64,000 nucleotides of DNA from Microbacterium sorbitolivorans (GCF_003327285.1 NZ_KZ848475.1:1-64000); one strand, 5' to 3'. Shown: positions 1 through 11,767, numbered from the stretch's first letter. Numbers and translations: made by a program. Notes: generated by a model from the letters alone, not told the origin.

Positions 1-340
1 AAAGAAAAAATGCACACCCACACGGGAAAACGTGTGAGCTGCGAGTTTGAAACTGACCAAAAGTAATGTCAACTGACATCAAATTGATCCAAAGGAATCT
101 CTCAAAACTAGGGTTACCCCTAGCCCGAGGACATATTGGCATTTGACAAGTGCACGCTGTTGAGTTCTCAAGGATCAGACGCACCCGGCCCTCACCAATC
201 AAGGCGAGCCCTCCGGGGCAACTTCACTGTGCCGCTTTAGACGATTTCTCGTTTCGGCGACAAGAGATAAACTTACCGGCTCATTCTGAATGAAACCTGA
301 AGAGAATCTCTTCCGAATCACTGTCTTCAATTAAGAAGAG
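1..340 (-). promoter_or_regulatory. 5' leader/promoter region of an rRNA operon reading left out of the window
   Basis: Read on the minus strand, this stretch contains the phrase CTTGAGAACTCAACAGCGTG (complement of about 154-173) followed by TTTTGGTCAGTTTCAAACTC (complement of about 47-66). These are typical of the spacer just upstream of 16S rRNA genes in Actinobacteria. The 16S gene itself would begin a few tens of bases beyond the left edge. No protein-coding gene is convincing here, and the promoter hexamers were not assigned with confidence. The region is AT-richer than its surroundings, as expected for a stable-RNA leader. Confidence 0.75.
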
Positions 341-416
341 CTATGTTTCGTGTCGCCGTCTTGGGATGGGAGCCTGTCGGCTCAACCTCACCGCTTGGCG
401 GCGACAAGGGATTACA

Positions 417-1169
417 TTACGCGGATCCCGGGGCCCCAGCAAACGGAGCCCACACCGGGCGTGTCGCGATCGCGTCGGCGAGCGCCTGTGTGTCCCCTCC
501 CCCGAGCTGGAACAGCCAGCTCAACAGGGCGACGGCGCCGATCACGACGACGGCCAGGACGATCAGCAGCACGATCGCCGCGATGACGAGGCCCTTGCCG
601 GCCTTCTTCAGTGAGCCGGTGACCTTGTCGTTCTTCAGCATCGAGTTCACGAGCTCGCGGCGGTCTTCGATCGACAGCCCCCTGTCGTGCAGCTTCGCCA
701 TCAGGTTCTCGGCGTCGATGTTGCCGCCGTACTGGGCGAGCATGCTCTGGCGGCCCTCGCGGGTGCGCAGCGCGCGGGACGATTCGAGCAACTTCGAGGC
801 CTCGGCGTCTTCGACCCCGTACTTCTCGGCGAGCTTGCCCGACATGTGCACGCCGAGTTCCTTCATCGCCGCGCGTCGACCCTCGTCGGTGGTGAGCGAC
901 GTGGCGGTCTCGACGACCTTCGCCGCGTCGGCGTCGACCCCGTACTTCTGGGCGAGCTGTGCGCCGGCATCGCCGCCCATGGTCTCCATGGTGCGGCGGC
1001 GGCCCTCGGCGGATCCGAGATCGTCGACGATGGTCTCCGGGATCTCGACGCCGTGCGGAGCGGCCGTCTTCTCGAGGCGCTCGCGGATCATCTGTGTGAC
1101 GCCACCCTTTGGTGCGTCGGCGCCGACGGGTGCCGCCGGGCGCTGCGGCTTCTGGTTCTTGTTACTCAT
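417..1169 (-). CDS. Hypothetical repeat protein with one C-terminal membrane segment
   Basis: A 250-residue protein that I do not recognise. Residues 55-95, 96-137 and 138 to about 165 are three imperfect tandem repeats of about 41 residues. Each opens with EGR, and the first two share an AxKYGV core (QKYGVDADAA and EKYGVEDAEA). The repeats are predicted to be helical and charged. Residues about 193-219 form one strongly hydrophobic membrane segment, followed by a short tail. There is no signal peptide, so the likely topology is a cytoplasmic repeat domain anchored at the C terminus. The start is supported by GGGGAG about nine bases upstream. It lies 48 bp downstream of tyrS on the same strand and may be its last co-transcribed gene. 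Function is unknown. Confidence 0.8.
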   Translation of the reverse strand: MSNKNQKPQRPAAPVGADAPKGGVTQMIRERLEKTAAPHGVEIPETIVDDLGSAEGRRRTMETMGGDAGAQLAQKYGVDADAAKVVETATSLTTDEGRRAAMKELGVHMSGKLAEKYGVEDAEASKLLESSRALRTREGRQSMLAQYGGNIDAENLMAKLHDRGLSIEDRRELVNSMLKNDKVTGSLKKAGKGLVIAAIVLLIVLAVVVIGAVALLSWLFQLGGGDTQALADAIATRPVWAPFAGAPGSA

Positions 1170-1217
1170 CGTTGAATCTCCCCTGTTACCGCTTACGCCA
1201 GACGATACCCGTCCGCC

Positions 1218-2519
1218 TTAGCCGATGAACAGGCCGGCTAGCGCCTTCTTGCCGCGTCGGAGCACCGAGACGCCGCCGGGCAGGCTACCCGTCACCTGTG
1301 CATCGTCGTTCACGACCTTCTCGCCGTCGATAGAGACGCCGCCCTGGGCGATCGCGCGCCGGGCCTCCGAGGCCGACTTCACGAGCTCGGTCGCGATGAG
1401 CGCGTCGACGACCGAGGATCCGGCGGCGACCGTCGCGTGCGGAAGCTCACCGAGCGCGGATGCGAGCGTCGCGGCGTCGAGCGAGGCAAGCTCTCCCTTG
1501 CCGAAGAGCGCCTCGGACGCCTCGATGGCGTTAGCCGTCGTCTCGAGGCCGTGAACCGTCGCGGTCACCTCGAGCGCGAGGCGCTTCTGCGCCGCGCGGC
1601 GGAACGGCTCCTCTGCCACGAGGCGCTCGTACTCGGCGATCTCGTCGCGCGTCATGAACGTGAACACCTTCAGGCGCTCGATCACGTCGCGGTCATCGGT
1701 GTTCAGCCAGAACTGGTACATCGCGTAGGGGCTGCACATCTCGGCGTCGAGCCAGATCGCGTTGCCCTCGCTCTTACCGAACTTCGTGCCATCGCTGTTC
1801 GTGATGAGGGGCGTACCGAACGCGTGAACGCTCGTTCCCTCGACGCGGTGGATGAGGTCGGTCCCGCTCGTGAGGTTGCCCCACTGATCGCTGCCGCCCG
1901 TCTGCAGCACGCAGCCGTACTGGCGGTGCAGCTCGAGGTAGTCGAGGCCCTGCAGGATCTGGTAGCTGAACTCGGTGTAGCTGATGCCCGCGTCCGAGTT
2001 GAGGCGCGCGCTCACCGCGTCCTTCTTCAGCATCGTGCCGACGCGGAAGTGCTTACCGATCTCGCGCAGGAAGTCGATCGCCGACAGGGGCGCCGTCCAG
2101 TCGAGGTTGTTCACCATGCGGGCGGCGTTGTCGCCCTCGAAGCTCAGGAAGCGCTCGATCTGCGCGCGGAGCTTCGCGACCCACTCGTTCACGGTCTCGC
2201 GCGTATTGAGCGTGCGCTCCGCGGTCGGGCGCGGGTCGCCAACGAGACCCGTGGATCCGCCGACGAGGCCGAGCGGGCGGTGGCCCGCCAGCTGCAGGCG
2301 GCGCATCGTGAGCAGCTGCACGAGGTTACCCAAGTGCAGGCTCGGGGCGGTCGGGTCGAAGCCGCAGTAGTAGACGATCGGGTCGCCGGCCAGGAGCTGC
2401 CGCAGCTCGTCGGCGTCGGTCGAGACGTGGATGAGCCCACGCCAGTTGAGCTCGTCCCACAGGGTGTCGAAAGAGGCGTCGAGCTTCTGTTCGGCCACGG
2501 TCAGGTCGGAAGTCGTCAT
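1218..2519 (-). CDS. tyrS: Tyrosyl-tRNA synthetase
   Basis: Class Ic aminoacyl-tRNA synthetase that charges tRNA-Tyr with tyrosine in the cytosol. The 433-residue length is normal for the bacterial enzyme. The HIGH-type motif appears as HLGN (residues 62-65) and the KMSKS-type loop as KFGKS (246-250). The substrate region around YxxLQGLDYxxL (about 181-196) and GGSDQWGN (208-215) is present. The C-terminal about 70 residues form an S4 RNA-binding domain. It lies 11 bp after argH on the same strand. The argH-tyrS neighbourhood, with an rRNA operon next door, is a conserved actinobacterial arrangement. Nothing looks damaged. Confidence 0.97.
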   Translation of the reverse strand: MTTSDLTVAEQKLDASFDTLWDELNWRGLIHVSTDADELRQLLAGDPIVYYCGFDPTAPSLHLGNLVQLLTMRRLQLAGHRPLGLVGGSTGLVGDPRPTAERTLNTRETVNEWVAKLRAQIERFLSFEGDNAARMVNNLDWTAPLSAIDFLREIGKHFRVGTMLKKDAVSARLNSDAGISYTEFSYQILQGLDYLELHRQYGCVLQTGGSDQWGNLTSGTDLIHRVEGTSVHAFGTPLITNSDGTKFGKSEGNAIWLDAEMCSPYAMYQFWLNTDDRDVIERLKVFTFMTRDEIAEYERLVAEEPFRRAAQKRLALEVTATVHGLETTANAIEASEALFGKGELASLDAATLASALGELPHATVAAGSSVVDALIATELVKSASEARRAIAQGGVSIDGEKVVNDDAQVTGSLPGGVSVLRRGKKALAGLFIG

Positions 2520-2530
2520 GATCGTCGTTT

Positions 2531-4036
<1,506 letters not shown>

Positions 4037-4960
4037 TTACTGCTGGCGAAGAAGCCAGACGAGCAGCGCCTTCTGGGCGTGCAGGCGGTTCTCCGCCTCG
4101 TCCCAAATGACGCTCTGGTCGCCGTCGATCACGTCGGCGTCGACCTCGTAGCCGCGGTCGGCGGGCAGGCAGTGCATGAAGATCGCGTCGTCCGCCGCGA
4201 GCTTCATCAGGTCGGTCGTCACCTTGTACGAGCGGAGGGCCGCGAGGCGACCCGCCTTTTCCTCTTCCTTGCCCATCGACACCCAGGTGTCGGTGATCAT
4301 CACGTCGGCACCCGAGGCGGCCGCCTCGACGTCGGCCGTGACGGTGACGGATCCGCCGGTCTGTTCCGCGATCGCGCGCGCGTCGGCGACGACGTCCTCG
4401 CGGGGCTGGTAGCCCTCGGGGCTCGCGACGCGCACGTGCATGCCCGCCATCGCGCCCGCGAGCACGTACGAGTGGCCCATGTTCGACTCGCCATCGCCGA
4501 AGAAGCTCATCGTGAGCCCCTGCGTCGATCCCTTGTGCTCGCGGATCGTGAGGAGGTCGGCGAGCAGCTGGCAGGGGTGGAAGTCATCGCTCAGCGCGTT
4601 GACGACCGGAACCCGCGAGTTATCGGCCATCTGCTCGAGGCCCGCCTGCGCGTAGGTGCGCCAGACGATCGCCGAGACCTGGCGCTCGAGAACGCGCGCC
4701 GTGTCGGCCGGGGTCTCCTTGCCGCCGAGCTGGCTCGACGCCGTCGAGATGATCAGCGGGATGCCGCCGAGGTCGGCGATGCCGACGGCGAACGAGACGC
4801 GCGTGCGGGTCGACGACTTGTCGAAGATGACCGCAACGGTCTGCGGGCCCTCGAGCGGCTTCTCGCTCCAGCGCTCCTTCTTCAGCTGCGCGGCGAGGTC
4901 GAGAATCTCGGCCTGCTCGGCAGGGGTGATCGAGTCATCGCGAAGGAAGTGTCGGGTCAT
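4037..4960 (-). CDS. argF: Ornithine carbamoyltransferase
   Basis: Transfers the carbamoyl group from carbamoyl phosphate to ornithine to give citrulline. At 307 residues it is full length. The carbamoyl-phosphate loop SSTRTR (49-54), the HPCQ motif in the middle of the protein and the HCLPA motif near the C terminus are all present; the last carries the catalytic cysteine. The start ATG overlaps the argD stop by four bases (ATGA), so translation is probably coupled. The gene is within the argCJBDFH operon. Confidence 0.97.
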   Translation of the reverse strand: MTRHFLRDDSITPAEQAEILDLAAQLKKERWSEKPLEGPQTVAVIFDKSSTRTRVSFAVGIADLGGIPLIISTASSQLGGKETPADTARVLERQVSAIVWRTYAQAGLEQMADNSRVPVVNALSDDFHPCQLLADLLTIREHKGSTQGLTMSFFGDGESNMGHSYVLAGAMAGMHVRVASPEGYQPREDVVADARAIAEQTGGSVTVTADVEAAASGADVMITDTWVSMGKEEEKAGRLAALRSYKVTTDLMKLAADDAIFMHCLPADRGYEVDADVIDGDQSVIWDEAENRLHAQKALLVWLLRQQ

Positions 4961-6153
4961 GAGGCGTTCTCCTGGCTGGTGGCGACAGCGTCGAGAGACG
5001 CGCTAAAGAGGTCGAGGAACTCGGCGATCTCGTCGTCGCCAATCGTGTAGGCCGGAGCCAGGCGGATCACGTCGGCCGCGGGGGCGTTGATGATCAGGCC
5101 GCGCTCGAGGGCTGCCGCCGCGACATCGGCCGCGACCGGCTTATCGAGGACGATGCCGATGAGGAGGCCCGCGCCGCGCGTGTGCGACACCAGCGGCAGA
5201 CCCTGCACCTTCTCGCGAAGCTCGGCGCCGCGAGCGGTGACATTCTCGAGCAGGTTCTCGTCTTCGACGTACTCGAGCACCGCGTTCGCCACGGCGCTCG
5301 CGAGCGGGTTGCCGCCGAACGTCGAGTTGTGCGTGCCCGGGTAGAACAGCTCGCTCGCCACGCCGAAGGTGATCATCGCGCCGAGCGGGAATCCGCCGGC
5401 GACCGACTTCGCGAGCGTCACGGCGTCGGGGGTGACCCCAAGCGCCTGGTGCGCGAACCACTCACCCGTGCGACCGGATCCGGTCTGCACCTCGTCAAGA
5501 ATCAGCAGCGCGCCCCGCTCCGTCGCGAGCTCGCGGGCGCGGGCCAGGAAGCCGTCCGGAAGCGGGACGACACCCGCCTCGCCCTGAATCGGCTCGGCGA
5601 AGATCGCCGCGACGTCGTCTGTGAACGCCTGTTCAAGCGCCTCGATCGTCGGGTCGATCGCGACGATTCCGGGCATAAGGGGCGCGAACGGATCCTGGTA
5701 CGCGGCCTTCGGGGTCAGCGCGAGCGCGCCCGTCGAGCGGCCGTGGAACGCGCCGTTCAGGCACAGGATCGTGCCCTTGCCGTGCTTATTTCCGTGCAGG
5801 CGGGCGAGCTTGAGCGCCGTCTCGTTCGCCTCGGTTCCGGCGTTCGCCAGGAAGACGCGGCCCGCGTCGCCCGTCTTCGCGAGGCGCTTGAGGCGCGCGG
5901 CGAGCTCGAGCTGCTGCGGGGTCGCGAAGTAGTTCGAGACGTGCGCGAGGCGCTGGGCCTGCTGCGTCACGGCCTCAACAAAAACGGGGTGCGCGTGACC
6001 GAGCGCGTTGACGGCGATGCCGCCGAGGAAATCGAGGAAGCGGTTGCCCTCGGTGTCCCAGACGTGCGATCCCTTACCGCGCTCGAGGTTCGCGAGGCGT
6101 CCGCCCAGGCTCATGAGGTCGCGGCCGGCCTCGTCCTTCCAGTCGTTCGTCAT
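4957..6153 (-). CDS. argD: Acetylornithine aminotransferase
   Basis: PLP-dependent class III aminotransferase converting N-acetylglutamate semialdehyde to N-acetylornithine. It has 398 residues from the ATG at 6153, which overlaps the argB stop in an ATGA; the open frame runs further upstream but without homology. Class III hallmarks are visible: [17 protein letters not shown] near the N terminus, the [11 protein letters not shown] cofactor region, and [13 protein letters not shown] containing the Schiff-base lysine. Gene order argB-argD-argF supports the ArgD rather than the GABA-transaminase assignment. Confidence 0.96.
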   Translation of the reverse strand: MTNDWKDEAGRDLMSLGGRLANLERGKGSHVWDTEGNRFLDFLGGIAVNALGHAHPVFVEAVTQQAQRLAHVSNYFATPQQLELAARLKRLAKTGDAGRVFLANAGTEANETALKLARLHGNKHGKGTILCLNGAFHGRSTGALALTPKAAYQDPFAPLMPGIVAIDPTIEALEQAFTDDVAAIFAEPIQGEAGVVPLPDGFLARARELATERGALLILDEVQTGSGRTGEWFAHQALGVTPDAVTLAKSVAGGFPLGAMITFGVASELFYPGTHNSTFGGNPLASAVANAVLEYVEDENLLENVTARGAELREKVQGLPLVSHTRGAGLLIGIVLDKPVAADVAAAALERGLIINAPAADVIRLAPAYTIGDDEIAEFLDLFSASLDAVATSQENAS

Positions 6154-7055
6154 GTTGCCGAGACCTCCGTTCCGATTCCATTGCTTGTGAAAAGTTCGAC
6201 GAGGACCGAGTGGGGCACCCGGCCATCGATGATCGAGGCCTTCTTCACGCCGTTCTGCACGGCGTCGAGGCAAGCCTGCATCTTGGGGATCATCCCGGAC
6301 TCGAGGTTCGGCATGAGCTGGGTCAGCTCGTCGGCCGTCAGGTGCGACACGAGCGAGTCGCGGTTCGGCCAGTCGGCGTAGAGGCCGGGCACGTCCGTGA
6401 GGATCACGAGCTTCTTGGCACCGAGCGCCTGCGCCAGAGCGCTGGCCGCGGCGTCAGCGTTGATGTTGAGCGTGTGGCCCGGGTTGTCGAGGTCGGGTGC
6501 GACGCCCGCGACCACGGGGATCCGGTCGGCGCGCAGGTGATCGAGCACCGGCTTCGGGTCGACCTTCACGACGTTGCCGACGCGGCCGAGGCTCTCCTCG
6601 ACACCGTCGATCATGACGCCGCGTCGGCGGCCGCCGAACAGCGCCGCGTCCTCGCCCGAGATGCCGACCGCGAACGGGCCGTGCGAGTTGATCTTCGACA
6701 CGAGCTGCGGGTTGATCTGGCCCGTCAGCACCATGCGCACGACGCTGATCGCCTCGGTCGAGGTGACCCGGTAGCCGCCCTTAAACTCGCTCGGGATCGC
6801 GAGGCGATCGAGCATGTTCGAGATCTGCGGACCGCCGCCGTGCACGACGACAGGCTTAATGCCGACGTAGCGGAGGTACGCGATGTCCTCCGCGAACGCG
6901 TCCTGCAGTTCCTCCGAGATCATCGCGTTGCCGCCGTACTTCACGACGACGATCTCGTCGCGGTACTGCTTGAGCCACGGGAGCGACTCGATCAGCGTCG
7001 AGGCCTTGAACTCGGCCTCTTCGGGGCTCGTCTTCTGAAGATCTATCGGTGTCAT
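6150..7055 (-). CDS. argB: Acetylglutamate kinase
   Basis: Phosphorylates N-acetylglutamate, the usual feedback-controlled step of the cyclic arginine pathway. At 301 residues it matches the family. It has the amino-acid-kinase lysine motif VVKYGGNAM near residue 40, the glycine-rich loop VHGGGPQI, and the C-terminal [12 protein letters not shown] substrate segment. The N-terminal extension of about 25 residues before the kinase core is the kind that in arginine-sensitive kinases forms the allosteric helix, so feedback inhibition is plausible. The start overlaps the argJ stop by four bases. Confidence 0.97.
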   Translation of the reverse strand: MTPIDLQKTSPEEAEFKASTLIESLPWLKQYRDEIVVVKYGGNAMISEELQDAFAEDIAYLRYVGIKPVVVHGGGPQISNMLDRLAIPSEFKGGYRVTSTEAISVVRMVLTGQINPQLVSKINSHGPFAVGISGEDAALFGGRRRGVMIDGVEESLGRVGNVVKVDPKPVLDHLRADRIPVVAGVAPDLDNPGHTLNINADAAASALAQALGAKKLVILTDVPGLYADWPNRDSLVSHLTADELTQLMPNLESGMIPKMQACLDAVQNGVKKASIIDGRVPHSVLVELFTSNGIGTEVSAT

Positions 7056-8209
7056 GAGGAATAAGCGCTGTTCTCGTGGACGTAGGCGTGGGTCAGATCG
7101 TTGGTCATGATCGTCGCCGTCGCCTCGCCAACGAGGAGATCGATCACGACGTGGGTGTCGCGCGGGGTCAGGTCAACTTCCTCGCGCGGGCGGTCGGGGC
7201 CGCCCTCCGAGCACACCCGGACGCCATTCATCGAGACATCGACGTTGTACGGGTCGAACTCGGCGTCGGTCGTGCCGATCGCCGCGAGCACGCGGCCCCA
7301 GTTCGCGTCGTTGCCGAAGATCGCCGTCTTGAAGAGGTTGTTGCGGGCGACCGAACGGGCGACCGTCACCGCGTCGCCTTCGGTCGCGGCGCGGCGCACC
7401 TCGATGCGGATGTTGTGGCTCGCGCCCTCGGCGTCACCCATGAGCTGCTCGGCAAGGTCGAGGCACAGGGCCGCGAGCTCTGCCTCGAACGCCTCGAGGT
7501 TGGGCTCGATGCCCGTCGCGCCGCTCGCGAGGAGCGTGACCTGGTCGTTCGTCGACATCGCGCCGTCGGAGTCGAGGCGGTCGAAGCTCACCCGCGTCGC
7601 GCCGCGGAGCACCGCGTCGGCCTGCTCGGCCGTCAGCACGGCGTCGGTCGTAATGACGACGAGCATCGTCGCAAGCCCCGGTGCGAGCATGCCCGCTCCC
7701 TTGGCCATTCCGCCGATCGTCCAGCCGTCGCGCTCGCGCACCGCCTGCTTCGGGATCGTGTCGGTCGTCATGATCGCGTGTGCCGCGTGCTCGCCGCCGT
7801 CGTCCGAGAGCTCCTCGGCCGCGGCCGTCGCGCCGTCGAGCACCTTCTGGCGGAAGACCTCGTCGCCCGTCCCGATCAGGCCGGTCGAACAGACGACGAC
7901 GTCGCCGGCCGAGACGCCCAGCTTCTCGGCGACCTTCTCGGCCGTGAGGTGCGAGGTCTGGAAGCCAAAGGATCCGGTGAAGCAGTTCGCGCCGCCGGAG
8001 TTCAGCACGACCGCCTCAACGACGCCGTCCTTTACGACCTGCTGCGACCACATGATGGGGTTGGCCTTGGCGCGGTTCGACGTGAACACCGCGGCGCCCG
8101 TCTTCTGCGGCCCGCGGTTCACCACGAGCGCGACGTCGGGCTTGCCCGTCGACTTCAGGCCTGCGGCGACACCGGCCGCCTCGAATCCCTGTGCTGCTGT
8201 CACACTCAC
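7052..8209 (-). CDS. argJ: Bifunctional ornithine acetyltransferase/N-acetylglutamate synthase
   Basis: Recycles the acetyl group from N-acetylornithine to glutamate, and may also make N-acetylglutamate from acetyl-CoA. The chosen start is GTG at 8209, overlapping the argC stop as GTGA, giving 385 residues; upstream frame extension lacks homology. The self-cleavage site is visible as LAPGLATML, with Thr181 as the expected nucleophile of the mature beta chain. The oxyanion-hole region VVCSTGLIG lies upstream. Its presence means this organism uses the cyclic acetyl-recycling route. Confidence 0.96.
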   Translation of the reverse strand: MSVTAAQGFEAAGVAAGLKSTGKPDVALVVNRGPQKTGAAVFTSNRAKANPIMWSQQVVKDGVVEAVVLNSGGANCFTGSFGFQTSHLTAEKVAEKLGVSAGDVVVCSTGLIGTGDEVFRQKVLDGATAAAEELSDDGGEHAAHAIMTTDTIPKQAVRERDGWTIGGMAKGAGMLAPGLATMLVVITTDAVLTAEQADAVLRGATRVSFDRLDSDGAMSTNDQVTLLASGATGIEPNLEAFEAELAALCLDLAEQLMGDAEGASHNIRIEVRRAATEGDAVTVARSVARNNLFKTAIFGNDANWGRVLAAIGTTDAEFDPYNVDVSMNGVRVCSEGGPDRPREEVDLTPRDTHVVIDLLVGEATATIMTNDLTHAYVHENSAYSS

Positions 8210-9249
8210 GGCGCAACTCCGTTCACGGTCAGCGCCGTCGTCTCGTTGAGACCGAGCGCGATGTTCATCGACTGAATGGCGGCACCCGCGGTGCCCTTGG
8301 CGAGGTTGTCGACCGCCGCCGTGATGATGACGCGGCCCGCCGCGCGATCGATCGCGACGCTCATCAGCGCGGTGTTTGCGCCTACGACGTCCGAGATGCG
8401 CGGCTGCACGCCCTCGGGAAGAAGGTTGACGAAGACCTCGTCGCCGTACGCGCTCTCCCACGCGGCGCGGATCTCGGCGTCGGTGACGCCGTCCGCGATC
8501 CGGGCGGTCGTCGTCGCGAGGATGCCGCGCGCCATCGGCACGAGCACTGGCGTGAACGAGACCCGCGGATCCACGGCGCCCGCGCCGCGGAGCGCCTGCT
8601 GGATCTCGGGGATGTGGCGGTGCGTGCCGCCGACGCCATACGCGCTCGCGGATCCGAGCATCTCGCTCGCGAGCAGGTGCGTCTTGAGCGACTTGCCGGC
8701 ACCCGACGGGCCTACCGCGAGAACCGTCACGATGTCGTCGGCCTTAATCACGCCCGCCGCGATTCCCGGAACGAGGCTGAGCGAGACGGTCGAGGCGTTG
8801 CAGCCCGGGGCCGCGATGCGCGTTGCGCCGACGAGGTTCTCGCGCTGCTTCTTCCCGTCGACGAGCAGCTCGGGCACGCCGTACGTCCACGGAGTGTGGA
8901 ACTCGCCCCCGTAGAACTGATCCCACGCGTCCTTGCTCGTGAGCCGGTGATCGGCTCCGGCGTCGACGACGAGGCCCACGTTCGTGAGTGCGTCGGTGTA
9001 CTGACCCGACTGCCCGTGGGGAAGGGCGAGGAAGACGATGTCGTGACCCGAGAGCACCTCGGGCGAGGTCGGCTTTAACTCGAGGTGACGGAGGCTGCGC
9101 AGGTGCGGCTGGTGTGCGATCAGCGGATCGCCCGCGTTCGAGTGCGCCGTGACCGTCGTGATCTCGACATCAGGATGTTGAGCAAGAAGGCGAAGAATCT
9201 CGCCACCCGCATAGCCAGAGGCGCCGGAAACGGCGACCGAATACGTCAT
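8206..9249 (-). CDS. argC: N-acetyl-gamma-glutamyl-phosphate reductase
   Basis: NADPH-dependent reductase giving N-acetylglutamate semialdehyde. It has 347 residues, beginning with the Rossmann motif [10 protein letters not shown] (8-17). The catalytic cysteine sits in AAPGCNAST (Cys150). It is the first gene of the arginine operon; everything from here to tyrS is on one strand with very short or negative spacing. Promoter and any arginine operator must lie in the 150 bp upstream, since the next gene ends at 9400. Confidence 0.97.
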   Translation of the reverse strand: MTYSVAVSGASGYAGGEILRLLAQHPDVEITTVTAHSNAGDPLIAHQPHLRSLRHLELKPTSPEVLSGHDIVFLALPHGQSGQYTDALTNVGLVVDAGADHRLTSKDAWDQFYGGEFHTPWTYGVPELLVDGKKQRENLVGATRIAAPGCNASTVSLSLVPGIAAGVIKADDIVTVLAVGPSGAGKSLKTHLLASEMLGSASAYGVGGTHRHIPEIQQALRGAGAVDPRVSFTPVLVPMARGILATTTARIADGVTDAEIRAAWESAYGDEVFVNLLPEGVQPRISDVVGANTALMSVAIDRAAGRVIITAAVDNLAKGTAGAAIQSMNIALGLNETTALTVNGVAP

Positions 9250-9399
9250 GTTTTCTACCTTATTGCGCGAGGAGCAGATATCCGTGACGGCGGACCGCTC
9301 ACGCGACGCAAACTATGCGCGCGCAGACCGGCGGCCCGCCGAGATTCGGCGGCCGCGACGGAGCTCAAAAGCGCGGGACATGGAAGCGAGAATAGCACG
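9250..9399 (-). promoter_or_regulatory. argC: Upstream region of the arginine operon
   Basis: This 150-bp gap separates argC from the frameshifted murJ-like gene. It contains a perfect 7-bp stem, CCGCCGA-GAT-TCGGCGG, at 9336-9352 without a following T-run. I looked for an ArgR-type box and saw none that I would defend. A promoter for argC is expected here by position only. Confidence 0.4.
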
Positions 9400-10796
9400 C
9401 TAGGAGCGGCGCTTCATCAGGACGGACACGAGCGCGCGCGCATGCTCCGCTCCAAAGACGAGCAGGATCGCAACATAGACAAGTAACACCGTCGCACCGA
9501 TCCCGGCCGCGCCGCACCCGCCGGCGATCACGCTCGACGACATCCATCCGTGGGATCCATCCCAGAGCAGGTATAGCCCGACTCCGCACGCCCCTGCGGG
9601 GAGCGCGGACGCGAGGAAGAGAGCGAGCGAACGGGCCCAGGTCCGTGCACCGATCCGCCCCAGACGCCGGCGGAGCAGGGTTGTGGCGATCACTGTCTGC
9701 ACGATAAACGAGATTGATTGGCCCAGCGCGACCGCTGCGGCGAGGTACTCAACAGGCAATGCGCCCGCACGCGCGAGCCAGGATGCGGCCGCGACCGCGG
9801 CCGCCGCGCCGATGACGAAGAAGCCGAGCGTGCGGATGCTCTGGGAGACATCCCGCTGAACACGTCGGTGATCGCCCGCCGCGGCGCCCTCAGCGATTCT
9901 CGTGAAGTACTGAGTCCCGATAGAGAAGACGATGAGCGCGTACGGGAGCATGAACAACAACCACGCGTTGTTCAGCACGGTGACCGACGAAGCATCACCG
10001 GATGCGGCGAGCGTCACGGACGTCTGGTAAAAACCGGCCAGCATCGCCGCGAGCGCCATAACGAAGGTCCACGTGCCGGCTCTACCGAGTTCACCAAGAC
10101 CGCCGCCGCGCCACCGGAAATCGAGACGCACCCGTATGCCAGTCTTGCGCCAGAAGAGTGCGAGCGCCGCGGCTTGCAGGGCAACGCTCAGTGTCGCGAT
10201 AATGCCGAGCATCGCCGACATACCCGGCGTCCAGCTGGAGGACTCCGTCAGATCGCCCTGAAACAGCGCCCCGATAAGGAGGAAGCCCGCGATCGATACG
10301 ACGTTGTTCACCACCGGCGCCCAGGTGTATGGCCCGAACACGCGCCTCGCGTTCATCGTCTCGCCTATGAGCGCGAACGCCCCGTAGAAGAAGATCTGTG
10401 GAGCACACCAGTAGCCAAGGCGGACTGCGAGCTCAGTCTGCACCGGATCGTGCGCTTCTCGGAGAAGCACGGTCACGATCAGTGGCGACACGACGAACAA
10501 CAGCACCGTGATCGCCGCAAGCACAACGAGCCCGATCGTGAAGACCTTCGAGATGAAGAGGTTGCCACCATCTTGATGCGTGCTCGCTCTGACAATCTGC
10601 GGCACGAGCACCGCCGTAAGGTCCCCGCCGAGATCAGGTTAAAGACCGCACTCGGCAGCTGATTGGCGACCGAGAACGCGTCCGCTGCGGACGACTGGAC
10701 GCTGCCGATGATAGCCGCGAGGATGATCGTTCGGACGAAACCCGTGACGCGCGATACAAGCATCCCCGCTCCGAGCACAACGCTTGTGCGTCCCAT
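9400..10796 (-). pseudogene. MurJ/MviN-family lipid flippase, interrupted by a -1 frameshift
   Basis: Two overlapping frames together make one MviN-fold protein. The ATG at 10796 opens with MGRTSVVLGAGMLVSRVTGF and runs to SAVFNLISAG. The matching continuation LTAVLVPQIVRAS is in the next frame, open to 9400. The break is at a run of four G on the coding strand (10623-10626); one extra G would restore a single protein of about 465 residues with 12-14 membrane helices. MurJ-type proteins flip lipid-linked precursors across the membrane. It follows the GNAT gene by 24 bp with AGGTCAGGA before the ATG. It could be a real pseudogene, a phase-variable tract or a homopolymer sequencing error. It is not at the usual actinobacterial murJ locus, so it may be a second copy. 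Confidence 0.8.
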
Positions 10797-10820
10797 TCCT
10801 GACCTCGATTCCTCCGCGCG

Positions 10821-11342
10821 CTACAGGCCTGGCTTCACGTAGTACTTGAAGCCGATGTGCGAGTCGACGAAACCGAGGCGCGTGTAGAAGCGGTGCGCGT
10901 CCTCGCGGGCGGCGTCCGACGTGAGCTGGACCAGGGCCGCGCCGAGTTCGGTTGCGGCCTCATCCATCACCCAGCGCATGAGCGCTGAACCGATTCCGGA
11001 TCCGCGCTCGGTGCTCGCGACGCGAACCGCTTCGACGAGTAACCGCGTGCTCCCGCGCCGGGCCATGCCCGGTATGAGCGTCAGTTGGAGCGTGCCTACC
11101 ATCGCCCCTCCGGCATCCGTGACGACGATGATTTCGTTGCTTGGGTCGCCAATAATACGGTCGAGCGCGACCTCGTAGGCGGGTTGGTCAGCATCACGAG
11201 CGCGGTCACCGCGACCCGCACTGATGGGGTCGTCGGACAGTAGCCTCATGAGCTCGTGAAGATCGTCGCGCGTAGCCCTGCGGATCACCACCTCGGTGTC
11301 GTGCGCAAACACGGACGTGGGGAGATTCAGGGCTTCGAGCAC
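10821..11342 (-). CDS. GNAT-family N-acetyltransferase
   Basis: A 173-residue single-domain acetyltransferase using acetyl-CoA; the acceptor is unknown. The core begins at VVIRRATRDDLHELM (about residue 18), the acetyl-CoA loop is ASTERGSGIGSALM (matching the RxxGxG/A pattern), and the C terminus has the typical HRFYTRLGF motif. It lies upstream of the murJ-like gene, possibly co-transcribed, and downstream of two small membrane proteins. The final residues GFKYYVKPGL are slightly longer than in minimal GNATs. Confidence 0.88.
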   Translation of the reverse strand: MLEALNLPTSVFAHDTEVVIRRATRDDLHELMRLLSDDPISAGRGDRARDADQPAYEVALDRIIGDPSNEIIVVTDAGGAMVGTLQLTLIPGMARRGSTRLLVEAVRVASTERGSGIGSALMRWVMDEAATELGAALVQLTSDAAREDAHRFYTRLGFVDSHIGFKYYVKPGL

Positions 11343-11376
11343 GGTTCATTGTCTCGTGTCGCCTGTACAAATGCCC

Positions 11377-11724
11377 TTAGACGAGGGAACGCGGGGCCGT
11401 TGACAGCACGAAGGTCAGGCCCGCCAAGACCAGAACCGTGCTCAGTCCGGCGCTGGTCCATAGAGCGGCGCGTCGCGCACGCGTGCTGCGCTCGCCTCGT
11501 AGCCCAACGAACGCCGCGGCGAGAAGCAGGACGAGCCAGCCTGCCAGCGAGACGAGGCCCATCACAATACCGATCATTCTCTCGAAGTCGTCCGAGTCCG
11601 GGTAGTCGATGATCATGAGGCCCGGCCCCGCAAGGGTTAGGCCTGACAAACCGAGCATCATGACGCCGAAAAGCCCGGCCAGCGTCGCGACGATGGTGAG
11701 AATGATGCTTCCGAGAACCCGCAC
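11377..11724 (-). CDS. Small integral membrane protein, unknown function
   Basis: About 115 residues from the GTG at 11724, with three predicted membrane helices: VLGSIILTIVATLAGLFGVM, a segment around IGIVMGLVSLAGWLVLLLAAA, and ALWTSAGLSTVLVLAGLTFV. There are few charged residues apart from the loop DYPDSDDFER and an arginine-rich loop. I recognise no family. The start is uncertain: the frame is open further upstream to 11940 and an ATG at 11799 would overlap the neighbouring gene. It lies 34 bp upstream of the GNAT gene on the same strand. Confidence 0.55.
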   Translation of the reverse strand: MRVLGSIILTIVATLAGLFGVMMLGLSGLTLAGPGLMIIDYPDSDDFERMIGIVMGLVSLAGWLVLLLAAAFVGLRGERSTRARRAALWTSAGLSTVLVLAGLTFVLSTAPRSLV

Positions 11725-11767
11725 CCGCTTATCTTGGCGGAGGGGCGCTAGTTCCCCGCCGCCTGCT

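Noticed and set aside
343..1221. 292-codon plus-strand frame at the left end
   Set aside because: It is Ser/Thr/Pro-rich and antisense to the repeat protein, which has a better start, ribosome-binding site and membrane helix.
9250..9399. Possible ArgR box upstream of argC
   Set aside because: The only AT-containing patch (GCATAGTTTGC complement) does not form a convincing paired box.
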